A stretch of 64,000 nucleotides of DNA, from assembly GCF_965221685.1 (NCBI RefSeq), contig NZ_OZ244907.1; one strand, 5' to 3'. The stretch's first letter is position 1, and every line of letters begins with the position of its first letter. Shown here in pieces: positions 18,387 to 25,659 of the stretch. Source of the DNA: Palauibacter sp022826685 (lineage in GTDB: Bacteria > Gemmatimonadota > Gemmatimonadetes > Palauibacterales > Palauibacteraceae). The position numbers and the translations under genes were made by a program. The notes under the pieces are model-generated. The model saw only the letters and a list, made by a program, of their open reading frames with translations, was not told the DNA's origin and searched no databases.

Positions 18387-18886
18387 CTGTTCACCTCCCG
18401 CCGCGGACGCCGCTCCCGCCGGGCCTCCGCGAGTTCGAGGGCCCGGGCCGCCGCCTCCGCCGCGTCGCCGGCCGTCTCGTCGACGACGCCCTCCGGTAGC
18501 GATGTCGCGAGGCCGATCACGGGGACGCCGAACTTCCGGCAGAAGGCCGCCTCGCTGAGGGTGCCCCACTCGCCGGCGATCGCGACCACCGCTTCGGACG
18601 CGCGCGCGACGATGACGTTGCGCGCCTCGCCCAGGCCGGTCGGGATCGGAATCGTGACGCCCTGCGCCGCCGCGCCGGGATCGCCGCCGGGCAGAATCCC
18701 CACCACGGTCCCGCCTTCCGAGGAAGCGCCGTCCGCCGCCGCCCGCATGACGCCGCCCATCCCACCGCAGACGACGATGGCCCCTGCGCGGGCGACGGCC
18801 GCTCCCACGGCGTGGGCCAGGCCGGCCTCCGACGGCGCCGCCTCCCCCGAGCCGATGACTCCGATCCGCAGCGGACGCACTCTCAC
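18383..18886 (-). CDS. TIGR00725/LOG-like Rossmann protein
   Basis: A 167-residue protein of the lysine-decarboxylase-like/LOG superfamily (TIGR00725 group). It has GVIGSGEA near the N terminus, VVCGGMGGVMRAAADGA (residues about 36-52), VVGILPGGDP and AVVAIAGEWGTLSEAA. Relatives bind nucleotides, and some release cytokinin bases from their ribotides. The classical PGGxGTxxE motif is altered here (EWGTLSE), so activity is uncertain. GTG 18886 overlaps the dtd stop as GTGA. Confidence 0.82.
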   Translation of the reverse strand: MRVRPLRIGVIGSGEAAPSEAGLAHAVGAAVARAGAIVVCGGMGGVMRAAADGASSEGGTVVGILPGGDPGAAAQGVTIPIPTGLGEARNVIVARASEAVVAIAGEWGTLSEAAFCRKFGVPVIGLATSLPEGVVDETAGDAAEAAARALELAEARRERRPRREVNR

Positions 18887-19317
18887 CGCTCCAGCAGGAG
18901 GGTCACGGGACCGTCGTTCGTCAGTTCCACTTCCATCATCGCCCCGAATTCCCCTTCCGCGACCTCGCCGCGCGCCCGGCACAGCTCGACGAAGCGGTCG
19001 TAGAGCGCGCTCGCGGCCTCCGGTCGCGCGGCTCCGGTGAAGGACGGGCGCCGTCCACGCGACGCATCGCCGTACAGCGTGAACTGGGACACGATGAGTA
19101 GCGCCCCGCCGACGTCATGTGCGGAGCGGTTCATGCGGCCCTCTTCGTCCGCGAACACCCTCAGGCCCCAGAGCTTGTCCGCCATCCAGGCCATCTGCGC
19201 CTCGGTGTCGTCCGCCGCGAATCCCACCAGCACGACGAGTCCGAGGCCGATCGCCCCGACGATCTCGCCTCCGACCCGGACCCGGGCCTCGCTGACTCGC
19301 TGAATCACGACTCGCAA
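18883..19317 (-). CDS. dtd: D-aminoacyl-tRNA deacylase
   Basis: Removes D-amino acids (and glycine mis-loaded on tRNA-Ala) from tRNA. It is 144 residues, the usual length. It begins RVVIQRVSEARVRVGGEIVG and contains the catalytic-site segment LLIVSQFTLYGDASRGRRPS and the C-terminal GAMMEVELTNDGPVTLLLE, the cross-subunit motif. The start is TTG 19317, where the conserved family N terminus begins; no ATG gives the right N terminus. It heads a three-gene overlapping set with the LOG-like and zinc-ribbon genes. Confidence 0.94.
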   Translation of the reverse strand: MRVVIQRVSEARVRVGGEIVGAIGLGLVVLVGFAADDTEAQMAWMADKLWGLRVFADEEGRMNRSAHDVGGALLIVSQFTLYGDASRGRRPSFTGAARPEAASALYDRFVELCRARGEVAEGEFGAMMEVELTNDGPVTLLLER

Positions 19318-19504
19318 TTGCGTCGTCCCGTCCCCGGCCCCGGCCGTCCGTGGCGGGCCGGTTTTCCACAGCACGTAAGAAGCGGTGAGCCACGAGAAGA
19401 TGCGACAGCCGTGGCTCCCGAGCGACTCCCGACGCCGCGCGCTCACCCCCGCGCCGGAAAATACACGGTTTTTGGACAGAATATGGACATGATTTGAACA
19501 TCGC

Positions 19505-19518
19505 TTTTTTCGAAAAAA
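19505..19518. repeat. 14-bp perfect palindrome of six T, CG, six A
   Basis: A perfect AT-rich palindrome within an AT-rich patch (about 19465-19525) between the structured-RNA candidate and dtd. It could be part of a promoter region for dtd or of a bidirectional terminator; no convincing -35/-10 pair was found beside it. Confidence 0.5.
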
Positions 19519-19596
19519 TTGTGAGATGGATGCGTTCGGGAGTCGACCCCTCTTCGGGGGACGGCCGCAGCCTCGCGGCGATGGAAACCGAAGCAG

Positions 19597-19620
19597 AAAA
19601 CCGGAAGCCGGGACACCGGC
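19597..19620 (-). terminator. possible weak intrinsic terminator
   Basis: On the minus strand GCCGG (19620-19616), loop TGTC, CCGGC (19611-19607), then TTCCGGTTTT with a T4 run at 19600-19597. It lies about 50 nt past the closing helix of the structured-RNA candidate and could end that transcript. The stem is short and the T run poor. Confidence 0.3.
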
Positions 19621-19670
19621 ACGGGGTGACGCGGAGGAGGAGATCACGCCGTGGATCGGGGCCGCGCACA

Positions 19671-20026
19671 GCGGCACCGGAAGGAGTGACCGAGTAAGGG
19701 CGGCGAGACGTGCAAACCGGGGTAGATGCACTCAGCCCCTGGCCACCCGAAGGTGTCAGGGGCTGAGCAAGGAAGCTTGTTTACGGCCAACTACCGCCGG
19801 GTCCTGGTAGCTTGCGCGGTCTTCCAGAACCTCGCCGCGAGCCTGGTACCGTCTGCCCGACCAGCTGCGCTCGATCCCTCTTCCTTCGGTCGCTTCGTTC
19901 CGTCGCCGGAACTCCGCTCCCTCCGGCCCGGGACTTTCGTCCCGGTTTCGCGATCTCGCGTCGGGCAACTCGCGGTGCGGTCATCGGCCTCGACCTCCGG
20001 TCGGTCGGTGCCGCCTCCCTTAGCAC
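19671..20026 (-). ncRNA. candidate structured noncoding RNA, family unknown
   Basis: About 355 nt with no credible reading frame. Minus-strand pairings nest cleanly. P1 is GCGGCACCG (20014-20006) with CGGTGCCGC (19679-19671). P2 is TGACCG (19983-19978) with CGGTCA (19692-19687). P3 is GCGAG (19973-19969) with CTCGC (19707-19703). Inside lie a 7-bp hairpin capped by GAAA (19945-19928), a 6-bp hairpin capped by GCGA (19912-19897), CTACC/GGTAG (19810-19791), and an 11-bp stem with an inner 4-bp helix capped by UUCG (19767-19731). GNRA and UUCG caps appear only when read on the minus strand. A promoter with both boxes 5/6 lies just upstream. I did not recognise rnpB, tmRNA, 6S, SRP or group I/II intron signatures. 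Confidence 0.6.
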
Positions 20027-20032
20027 GCCTTG

Positions 20033-20061
20033 ATTCTAAAAAGATTTTTTTAGGTCGTCAA
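20033..20061 (-). promoter_or_regulatory. near-consensus sigma-70 promoter driving the structured-RNA candidate
   Basis: On the minus strand TTGACG (20061-20056), exactly 17 nt, then TAGAAT (20038-20033); each box matches five of six consensus bases. Transcription would begin near 20026, about 12 nt before the first long helix. It is the best promoter match I found in the window, in a stretch with no downstream protein gene for about 700 bases. Confidence 0.65.
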
Positions 20062-20204
20062 CCTCGAACGAGCACGAGTCGTATTTTTTTCAAAAATCCG
20101 TTGACTGGATGGCCATTTCCCATAACGATTCGCGAGTGAAAATCGGATTTTGGCCTGCGTCCCCGGATTTCGGCCCGCGGCGTCCAGCCAGGGGGGTGCC
20201 TCCG

Positions 20205-20275
20205 CCGGCGGCCTTGCCTCAGGCCAGCGGCCGTGCCTCGGACCAGCGGGCCCAGCTCCGGTCAGCGGCCGTGCC
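20205..20275. repeat. imperfect GC-rich repeats spanning the helicase stop
   Basis: The last coding bases of the helicase (CAGCGGCCGTGCC on the plus strand) recur just beyond its stop inside GGCCAGCGGCCGTGCCTCGG, with a weaker third copy near 20205. It looks like a small slippage or duplication product. The rest of 20062-20261 holds nothing further that I can support. Confidence 0.4.
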
Positions 20276-22301
20276 AGAGATCGGCGGGGGCGGCGTCGAT
20301 GCGGGAGCCGGAGTGCTCGACGTGGGCGAGGAGGCGGTTCAGGAGGGCCTCGGGCGGCAACGTACGCCTCAGGCCGGCGACAGTCGCGACGATGACGAGA
20401 CGCTCGCGCGCCCGCGAAAGGGCGACGTTGAGCAGCCGGGGGAAGTCCCGGTTCCGCCGCTCGTCGAGGAACCAGCTGCGGCCGGGGGGCGCGTCCACCG
20501 TGTCGATGATGACGAGGCGCTTCTCCCTTCCCTGGAAGCGGTGGATCGTACTCACCTCGAGGTTGGCGGGCGCGGCGCGGCCCAGCCGGCGCCGGACGAG
20601 GTCGCTCAGGTGGCGGGTCTGGGCGCGGTAGGGCGAGACCACGGCGATGTCGTCGATCCCGTCCCGGGCCGCCGCGCCCACGAAGTCCGCCACGGCCTCG
20701 GCGTGAGTACGGTTCCGGCGTGAGCCGTCCACGCGTTCGACCCTCGGATCGAGACTGCTCGTGTCGAGGACCGTCACGGCGCCAGCAGCGGCAGCGGTGC
20801 CGGCGGCCGGGGCGGCCCGCTCCGCCGCGCGCTCGGCGATCTCCGGCGCGTCCCTCAGCCGTCCGCCGTAGAAGAACTCGCTCACCAGTTCGCGGATGTC
20901 GGGCGCCATCCGGTACTGGAGATCGAGCATCGCGCACAGCCCGTCGTTGGGGGACGGCAGCGACGGTTGCGCGTCTTCCACGACGCCGGACTCCCTGAAC
21001 AGGTCCGTCCGCAGCCAGCGCACCGCCGCCGGGGCCGTGCTCGACACGACGGGGGGAAGCTGCTGGAAGTCGCCGACGGCGATCGCGGGGCCGGCGACCC
21101 GCGAGGCCGCGAGCGCCACATAGGGGAGCGGCGCCGTGCTCGCCTCGTCGATGAGGAGGGACTCGAACCTCAGTTCGCGAAGTTCCTCCCGGATCGAGAG
21201 CCGGGCGAAGGTGGTGAGGACGATGTCCGCCTCCTCCAGCGCGAGTTCCGCCTGGCGCGCGATCTCGAGCATGGCGCGGCCCAGGGTGCGGGCGGACTCT
21301 GCATCATTCCGCGTGCGTGCGAGCGCGAGCAGGCGTCCGGCCCGGGCGTAGGGACTCAGGACCGGAGCCTCCCCGCGCCCCCGGGCCGGCGCGCGGCCCC
21401 CCGGCCGCCCCTCGCGCCCCCCGGCCGGCGGACGAACCCCGAGCCGGCCCTCGTGCTCCGCGAGCGTCCGGTCCACCCCGCCCGCACCCCCCTCGATCCG
21501 ACGCGCGAGCACCGCACCCAGGTCGATGCGCGTGTCCGGCGCAGCACCGAGATCGAACCCCACGCGGATGATCCGGTCGCGGTCGAGCATGGCCGGGTCG
21601 GCCACCGAGGCGAGGCGGCGCGCAATCTCGTCCACGGCCCCGTTCGTCGTCGCCGCGACGAGCACGCGTCCGCGAACCGCGAGTTCCAGCGCCGCGCGTG
21701 CCACGAGGCGGGACTTGCCGGTCCCCGGCGGACCCCAGACCAGCTGCGCGCTGCTCCCCAGCACCCGCTCCAGGGCGTCGCGCTGCGGCTCGTTCAGGTC
21801 GTCGGACGAGTCGAGCCGCGCAGGCTCCCGCCCGAGGCGCGGAGGCCGCCGGCCGAAGGCCCCGAGCACGGTGTCCGGGAAGAAGTCCTCCGGATCCCGA
21901 CCCACCTCGGCCAGCCGCTGGGAGAGTTCGCGCAGGAGCCACGTGGGATCGAACTCGAGTTCGGCGCCGTCCAGACGTTCGCCGAGCCACTCCGGGCTCA
22001 CGGCCTGGAGGAGTCCGAGCGTGCGGTCGAAACGGTGGACCGTTCCGAGCGCCTCCCGCCCACCGGCGTGGATGCGCACGCGGTCGTCCGCGCGGATGTC
22101 GTATGTTCCCCCCGCGATCTGGAAGGTGTAGCGGTGGCCCGTCCCCGCTTCTCCCCGCAGGCGTCCGGAGAGCGCCGGAATCGGCCGGTCCAGGCGGCGG
22201 CGGGAGAGGTCGGCTGCGACCGCCTCGATCTCCTCCTCGATCGCGACCCGGAGATCCGCCAACAGAAGCCACAACGACTCCAGCGAGTCAGGAGATTGCA
22301 T
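20262..22301 (-). CDS. superfamily 1 DNA/RNA helicase (Dna2/IGHMBP2-like)
   Basis: A 679-residue cytoplasmic SF1B helicase. It has a Q-motif-like LNEPQRDALERVL near residue 180, Walker A GPPGTGKSRL near 200, Walker B LLIDEAS, motif III GDFQQLPPV, motif V STIHRFQGREKRLVIIDTV and motif VI NVALSRARERLVIV. A low-complexity Gly/Arg/Pro insert follows motif Ia. N-terminal residues 45-100 include a small beta-rich segment. Start ATG 22301 is chosen by proximity; ATG 22313 and one at 22346 are in frame. ATG 22301 shares two bases with the start codon of the divergent decarboxylase. The role (repair, RNA metabolism or defence) is not evident from the context. Confidence 0.88.
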   Translation of the reverse strand: MQSPDSLESLWLLLADLRVAIEEEIEAVAADLSRRRLDRPIPALSGRLRGEAGTGHRYTFQIAGGTYDIRADDRVRIHAGGREALGTVHRFDRTLGLLQAVSPEWLGERLDGAELEFDPTWLLRELSQRLAEVGRDPEDFFPDTVLGAFGRRPPRLGREPARLDSSDDLNEPQRDALERVLGSSAQLVWGPPGTGKSRLVARAALELAVRGRVLVAATTNGAVDEIARRLASVADPAMLDRDRIIRVGFDLGAAPDTRIDLGAVLARRIEGGAGGVDRTLAEHEGRLGVRPPAGGREGRPGGRAPARGRGEAPVLSPYARAGRLLALARTRNDAESARTLGRAMLEIARQAELALEEADIVLTTFARLSIREELRELRFESLLIDEASTAPLPYVALAASRVAGPAIAVGDFQQLPPVVSSTAPAAVRWLRTDLFRESGVVEDAQPSLPSPNDGLCAMLDLQYRMAPDIRELVSEFFYGGRLRDAPEIAERAAERAAPAAGTAAAAGAVTVLDTSSLDPRVERVDGSRRNRTHAEAVADFVGAAARDGIDDIAVVSPYRAQTRHLSDLVRRRLGRAAPANLEVSTIHRFQGREKRLVIIDTVDAPPGRSWFLDERRNRDFPRLLNVALSRARERLVIVATVAGLRRTLPPEALLNRLLAHVEHSGSRIDAAPADLWHGR

Positions 22302-23751
22302 GCCGGACCCCATCGATCGACCCGCCGCGGACTGGAGCGGGGACACCCTGCGCGCGGCGCTCGTGCGCGCGGCGGAGTGGACCGTCGACTACCGGAAGCG
22401 CGTCGAGGAGCGGCCCGTCCTCCCCGACGTCCAGCCGGGCGACGTCCGCCGCGCCCTCGCGAAGACCCCGCCGCGCGCCCCGGAACCCTTCGAGCGCGTG
22501 CTCGCCGACTTCGACGAGCACATCGTCTCCGGTCTCACGCATTGGAATCATCCGGGCTTCCTCGCCTATTTTTCGAGTTCCACGCGGGCGCCGAGCATCG
22601 TGGCGGAACTCCTCGTCGCCGCCGTCGGGGTGAACGCAATGTTGTGGCGAACCTCCCCCGCCGCGACCGAAGTCGAGCGGACCGCCGTCGACTGGCTGCG
22701 GCAGGCCGTCGGCCTCCCGGACACCTTCTCCGGGCTCATCTTCGACACCGCGTCGACCTCCACCTTCACCGCCCTCCTCGCGGCCCGGGAGCGCGCGGGC
22801 GACGGCGTGCGGGACGACGGGCTCCCCGGAGGCCCCCCACTCGCCGTCTACACCTCCGAGCAATCCCACTCCTCGGTGGAGAAGTCCGCCATCGCCGCCG
22901 GACTCGGCCGCAGCTCCGTCCGCCGCATCGAGACGGACGCCGCCTTCCGCATGCGCCCGGACGCGCTCGAGGAGGCCATCGCCGACGACCTCGCGAGAGG
23001 GATCCGGCCCGCCATGGTGTGCGCGACGATCGGCACGACCTCCACAGCGAGCGTCGACCCCGTCCCCGCCCTCGCGGCCGTCGCCGAACGGCACGGCGTC
23101 TGGCTGCACGTGGACGCCGCCTACGCGGGCCCCGCGGCGATGATCCCGGAGGAGCGGCCCCACTTCCGCGGGTGGGAGGCGGCCGACTCCATCGTCCTCA
23201 ACCCCCACAAGTGGCTCGGGACCTCGCTCGACTGCTCGGTGCTCCTGTACCGCGACGTGGCCCCCTTCCGGGCTTCGCTCGCGCTCACGCCGACCTACCT
23301 CGAATCGGAGGACGACGAGACCGACCTCATGGACATCGGCCTCGCCCTCGGCCGCCGCTTCCGCGGGCTCAAGCTGTGGGTGCTCTTCCGGTGCGCGGGG
23401 ACGGACGGCCTCGCGGAGACGATGCGCCGGCACATCGCGATGGCCGAATCCGCCGCGGCCCGCCTCGTCCAGGGCGGCGCCTTCGAACTCGCCGCGCCGG
23501 TCTCCTTCAGCACCGTCTGCTTCCGCGCGCCGCTGGAGGGCGACCAGGCGGGCGAGGCGCGGCTCAACCGCGAGATCATCGCGCGGGTCAACGCCGGGGG
23601 ACGCTCGTTTCTCTCGCACACGGAACTGGACGGACGTTATACTGTACGGTTGTCCGTCGGGAGCGTTCACACGGAGGAGCGCCACCTGGACGACGCGCTC
23701 GAGGCGCTCCATCGGGCCGCAGCCGACCTTTCACCGGGAGAACCGGGTTGA
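22300..23751 (+). CDS. PLP-dependent amino-acid decarboxylase (group II, aromatic-L-amino-acid type)
   Basis: A 483-residue fold-type I decarboxylase. Key features are LTHWNHPGFLAYFSSSTRAP near the N terminus, the cofactor region YTSEQSHSSVEKSAIAAG, the Asp-containing WLHVDAAYAGPAAM, and the Schiff-base lysine in VLNPHKWLGTSLDCS near residue 304. Aromatic substrates (Trp, Phe, Tyr or DOPA) are likely from similarity to the DDC group, but specificity is inferred. ATG 22300 has AGGAG about six bases upstream. Its stop overlaps the next gene's TTG start as TTGA. Confidence 0.92.
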   Translation: MPDPIDRPAADWSGDTLRAALVRAAEWTVDYRKRVEERPVLPDVQPGDVRRALAKTPPRAPEPFERVLADFDEHIVSGLTHWNHPGFLAYFSSSTRAPSIVAELLVAAVGVNAMLWRTSPAATEVERTAVDWLRQAVGLPDTFSGLIFDTASTSTFTALLAARERAGDGVRDDGLPGGPPLAVYTSEQSHSSVEKSAIAAGLGRSSVRRIETDAAFRMRPDALEEAIADDLARGIRPAMVCATIGTTSTASVDPVPALAAVAERHGVWLHVDAAYAGPAAMIPEERPHFRGWEAADSIVLNPHKWLGTSLDCSVLLYRDVAPFRASLALTPTYLESEDDETDLMDIGLALGRRFRGLKLWVLFRCAGTDGLAETMRRHIAMAESAAARLVQGGAFELAAPVSFSTVCFRAPLEGDQAGEARLNREIIARVNAGGRSFLSHTELDGRYTVRLSVGSVHTEERHLDDALEALHRAAADLSPGEPG

Positions 23752-24452
23752 ACGCCAGATTCCGTATCGGACGCTTCCTGTCCGTCGCCGGCCTCTATTC
23801 CGGCATCGTCCTCTCCGCCGGCTGTGCCGCGGAGGCCGAGGCCGGGAGCATGCAGGAGCGCTCCATCGTGCCGCCCAACGCCCAGGTCGCCCGCGAGCGG
23901 GCCGACCGCAACCGCATCAAGGGAGAAGAGGGGGCGCCCGTCCGGGTAGTGGAGATCTCCGACTTCCAGTGCCCCTACTGCCGGCAGTTCCACGTGCAGA
24001 CGCTCGCGAGGCTCGACAGCGCCTACATCCAGACGGGCCTGGTCAGCTACCTGTGGATCGCCTACGCGAATCCCGGGCATCCCGAGGCCTTCGTGTCCAC
24101 CGAGGCGGCGTACTGCGCGGGGGCCGTGGGCAAGTTCTGGCCGATGCACGACCTCCTGTTCGAGCGCCAGGACGAGTGGAGCGGCGCGGCCGATCCCTAC
24201 GCGCTGTTCGTCGAGTACGCGGCGGAACTCGACATCGACGTCGAGTCGTTCGGCTCCTGCGTCCGCAACAGCACGCTCGCCCCGCTCGTGCTCCGCGACT
24301 ACACCAGCGTCACCCAGGCCGGGATCTCGAGCACGCCCTACTTCATTCTCGGCGACAGCGTGGCCCTCCGGGGCGCCGCCGACTTCGGCACCTTCTCCTC
24401 CGCGATCGACACCCTGCTCGTGCTGAAAGGCGGCGATAGCCAGCCGCAGTAA
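23748..24452 (+). CDS. DsbA-family thioredoxin-like lipoprotein
   Basis: A 234-residue exported protein. It has an N-terminal signal with lipobox LSAGC near residue 28, then a DsbA-like thioredoxin fold with the redox motif CPYC (residues about 74-77, FQCPYCRQFH). The helical insert contains AYCAGAVGKFWPMHDLLFER, and the cis-Pro loop is SSTPYFILGD. It is similar to periplasmic disulfide oxidoreductases anchored to a membrane. It begins at TTG 23748, overlapping the decarboxylase stop, with GGGAG upstream, so the two are probably co-translated. Substrate unknown. Confidence 0.88.
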   Translation: MNARFRIGRFLSVAGLYSGIVLSAGCAAEAEAGSMQERSIVPPNAQVARERADRNRIKGEEGAPVRVVEISDFQCPYCRQFHVQTLARLDSAYIQTGLVSYLWIAYANPGHPEAFVSTEAAYCAGAVGKFWPMHDLLFERQDEWSGAADPYALFVEYAAELDIDVESFGSCVRNSTLAPLVLRDYTSVTQAGISSTPYFILGDSVALRGAADFGTFSSAIDTLLVLKGGDSQPQ

Positions 24453-24479
24453 TGAGCCGGCGATGGCGGAAGAAGCGCT

Positions 24480-25634
24480 ATGCGGAGCATGAAGCCTTCG
24501 AGCGATCCGTTCGATCGCATCCTGGCGGCGCTGCACGGGGCCGCGCTCGACGAAGCGCGGTGGCCCGACGCGGATCGGTTGATCGGGGAAATCATCGGTA
24601 CGAGCGGCGGAAGCCTGGGGCTTTATACCGGGACGTCCGCAGCCGACGTGACGGCGTTCCTCCTGCGGATCTGCATTGACGGACACCGGCGCAAGGACTG
24701 GGAGCGCAGGTATACCGACGAGTACTTCGCCAGCGATGAACGCGTGCCGCGTATCACTCGACTGGATTACGGGCGCATCACGCCCACGGGAGATCTGTAC
24801 ACGGACGCCGAAAAAAGGACGTCGCGTACGTACAACGAGGCGGTCATCGGCGTAAAGGCGCGGCACGGCCTCAACATGCGGCTGGAAGGCGCGAACGGCA
24901 TGGAGGTCATATGGGCCGTCCACGATCCCGTCGAGCGGGGAGGCTGGCGTTCTGATCAGATCGGGCTGATCCGGCGACTCCGGCCGCACGTTCGCCAGTT
25001 CGCGCTCGTGTCCCACGCGCTGGCCGAAGCCAGAGTGACGGAGGCCGCCGCAAGGGAACTCCTCGCCAGCCGGAGTATCGGAGTCATCTATCTCGACCGG
25101 CGCTGCCGGATCGAGGCGGCAAACGACCGGGCGCTGGAGATCCTGCGACAGGGCGACGACCTGATGGACCGGGATGGCTTCCTGTGTACCCCGACGCCGG
25201 AGGAGAATGCCGAACTGTCCCGACTGCTGGCGCGCACCCTGCCGCTCTTCGGAGAGCTGGGCTCCGCCGGCTCGATGACCGTCAACAGACGGCTGGCTCT
25301 GCACATTACTCCCGTGGGCGATGACTATCCGCACTTCAGAACGCGCAGACTCGCCGCCGTGGTCATCATTGTGGATCCGGCCCGCCAGAACCGGATCGAC
25401 CCGGCCGGCGTGGCCGCCGTCCTGGAACTCACACTGACGGAGAGCCAACTGGCCGTGGCACTGGCGGCCGGTCAGACGGTGGACGACATCGCAGCGGAGA
25501 CCGGGCGCGCCGAAAAGACCGTCCGGTGGCACCTGAAGCAGATCTACCGGAAACTGGGCATCTCGCGGCAGGTGGACCTGGTGCGGCGAGTACTGTCCCT
25601 GGACGGCTTCGGCGCGCCTTCGCACGACCGCTGA
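24480..25634 (+). CDS. LuxR-type HTH transcriptional regulator
   Basis: A 384-residue regulator. The C-terminal LuxR/GerE helix-turn-helix spans residues about 320-378 (LTESQLAVALAAGQTVDDIA, then KTVRWHLKQIYRKLGISRQ). The central part (residues 190-300) resembles a PAS-like sensor, with GVIYLDRRCRIEAANDRALE. No autoinducer-binding or receiver domain is evident, so the signal is unknown. ATG 24480 and ATG 24489 are both possible. Codons are less GC-rich than those of its neighbours. It follows the DsbA-like gene by 27 bases and ends facing the UnbV gene. Confidence 0.85.
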   Translation: MRSMKPSSDPFDRILAALHGAALDEARWPDADRLIGEIIGTSGGSLGLYTGTSAADVTAFLLRICIDGHRRKDWERRYTDEYFASDERVPRITRLDYGRITPTGDLYTDAEKRTSRTYNEAVIGVKARHGLNMRLEGANGMEVIWAVHDPVERGGWRSDQIGLIRRLRPHVRQFALVSHALAEARVTEAAARELLASRSIGVIYLDRRCRIEAANDRALEILRQGDDLMDRDGFLCTPTPEENAELSRLLARTLPLFGELGSAGSMTVNRRLALHITPVGDDYPHFRTRRLAAVVIIVDPARQNRIDPAGVAAVLELTLTESQLAVALAAGQTVDDIAAETGRAEKTVRWHLKQIYRKLGISRQVDLVRRVLSLDGFGAPSHDR

Positions 25635-25659
25635 GGACGACCGGCCGCGCCACCGAACC

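Noticed and set aside
19671..20026. Calling the structured RNA RNase P RNA, tmRNA or a group II intron
   Set aside because: The conserved rnpB core, tmRNA ends with a T arm, and an intron domain V were not found; only short coincidental matches occur on either strand.
20039..20055. A5-G-A-T7 inverted repeat as a terminator
   Set aside because: It is exactly the 17-nt spacer of the predicted promoter and forms only an unstable A/T hairpin.
20967..24452. An 1161-codon plus-strand frame across the helicase and decarboxylase
   Set aside because: Its first two thirds are antisense or out-of-frame low-complexity sequence; only its end (from TTG 23748) is the real DsbA-like gene.
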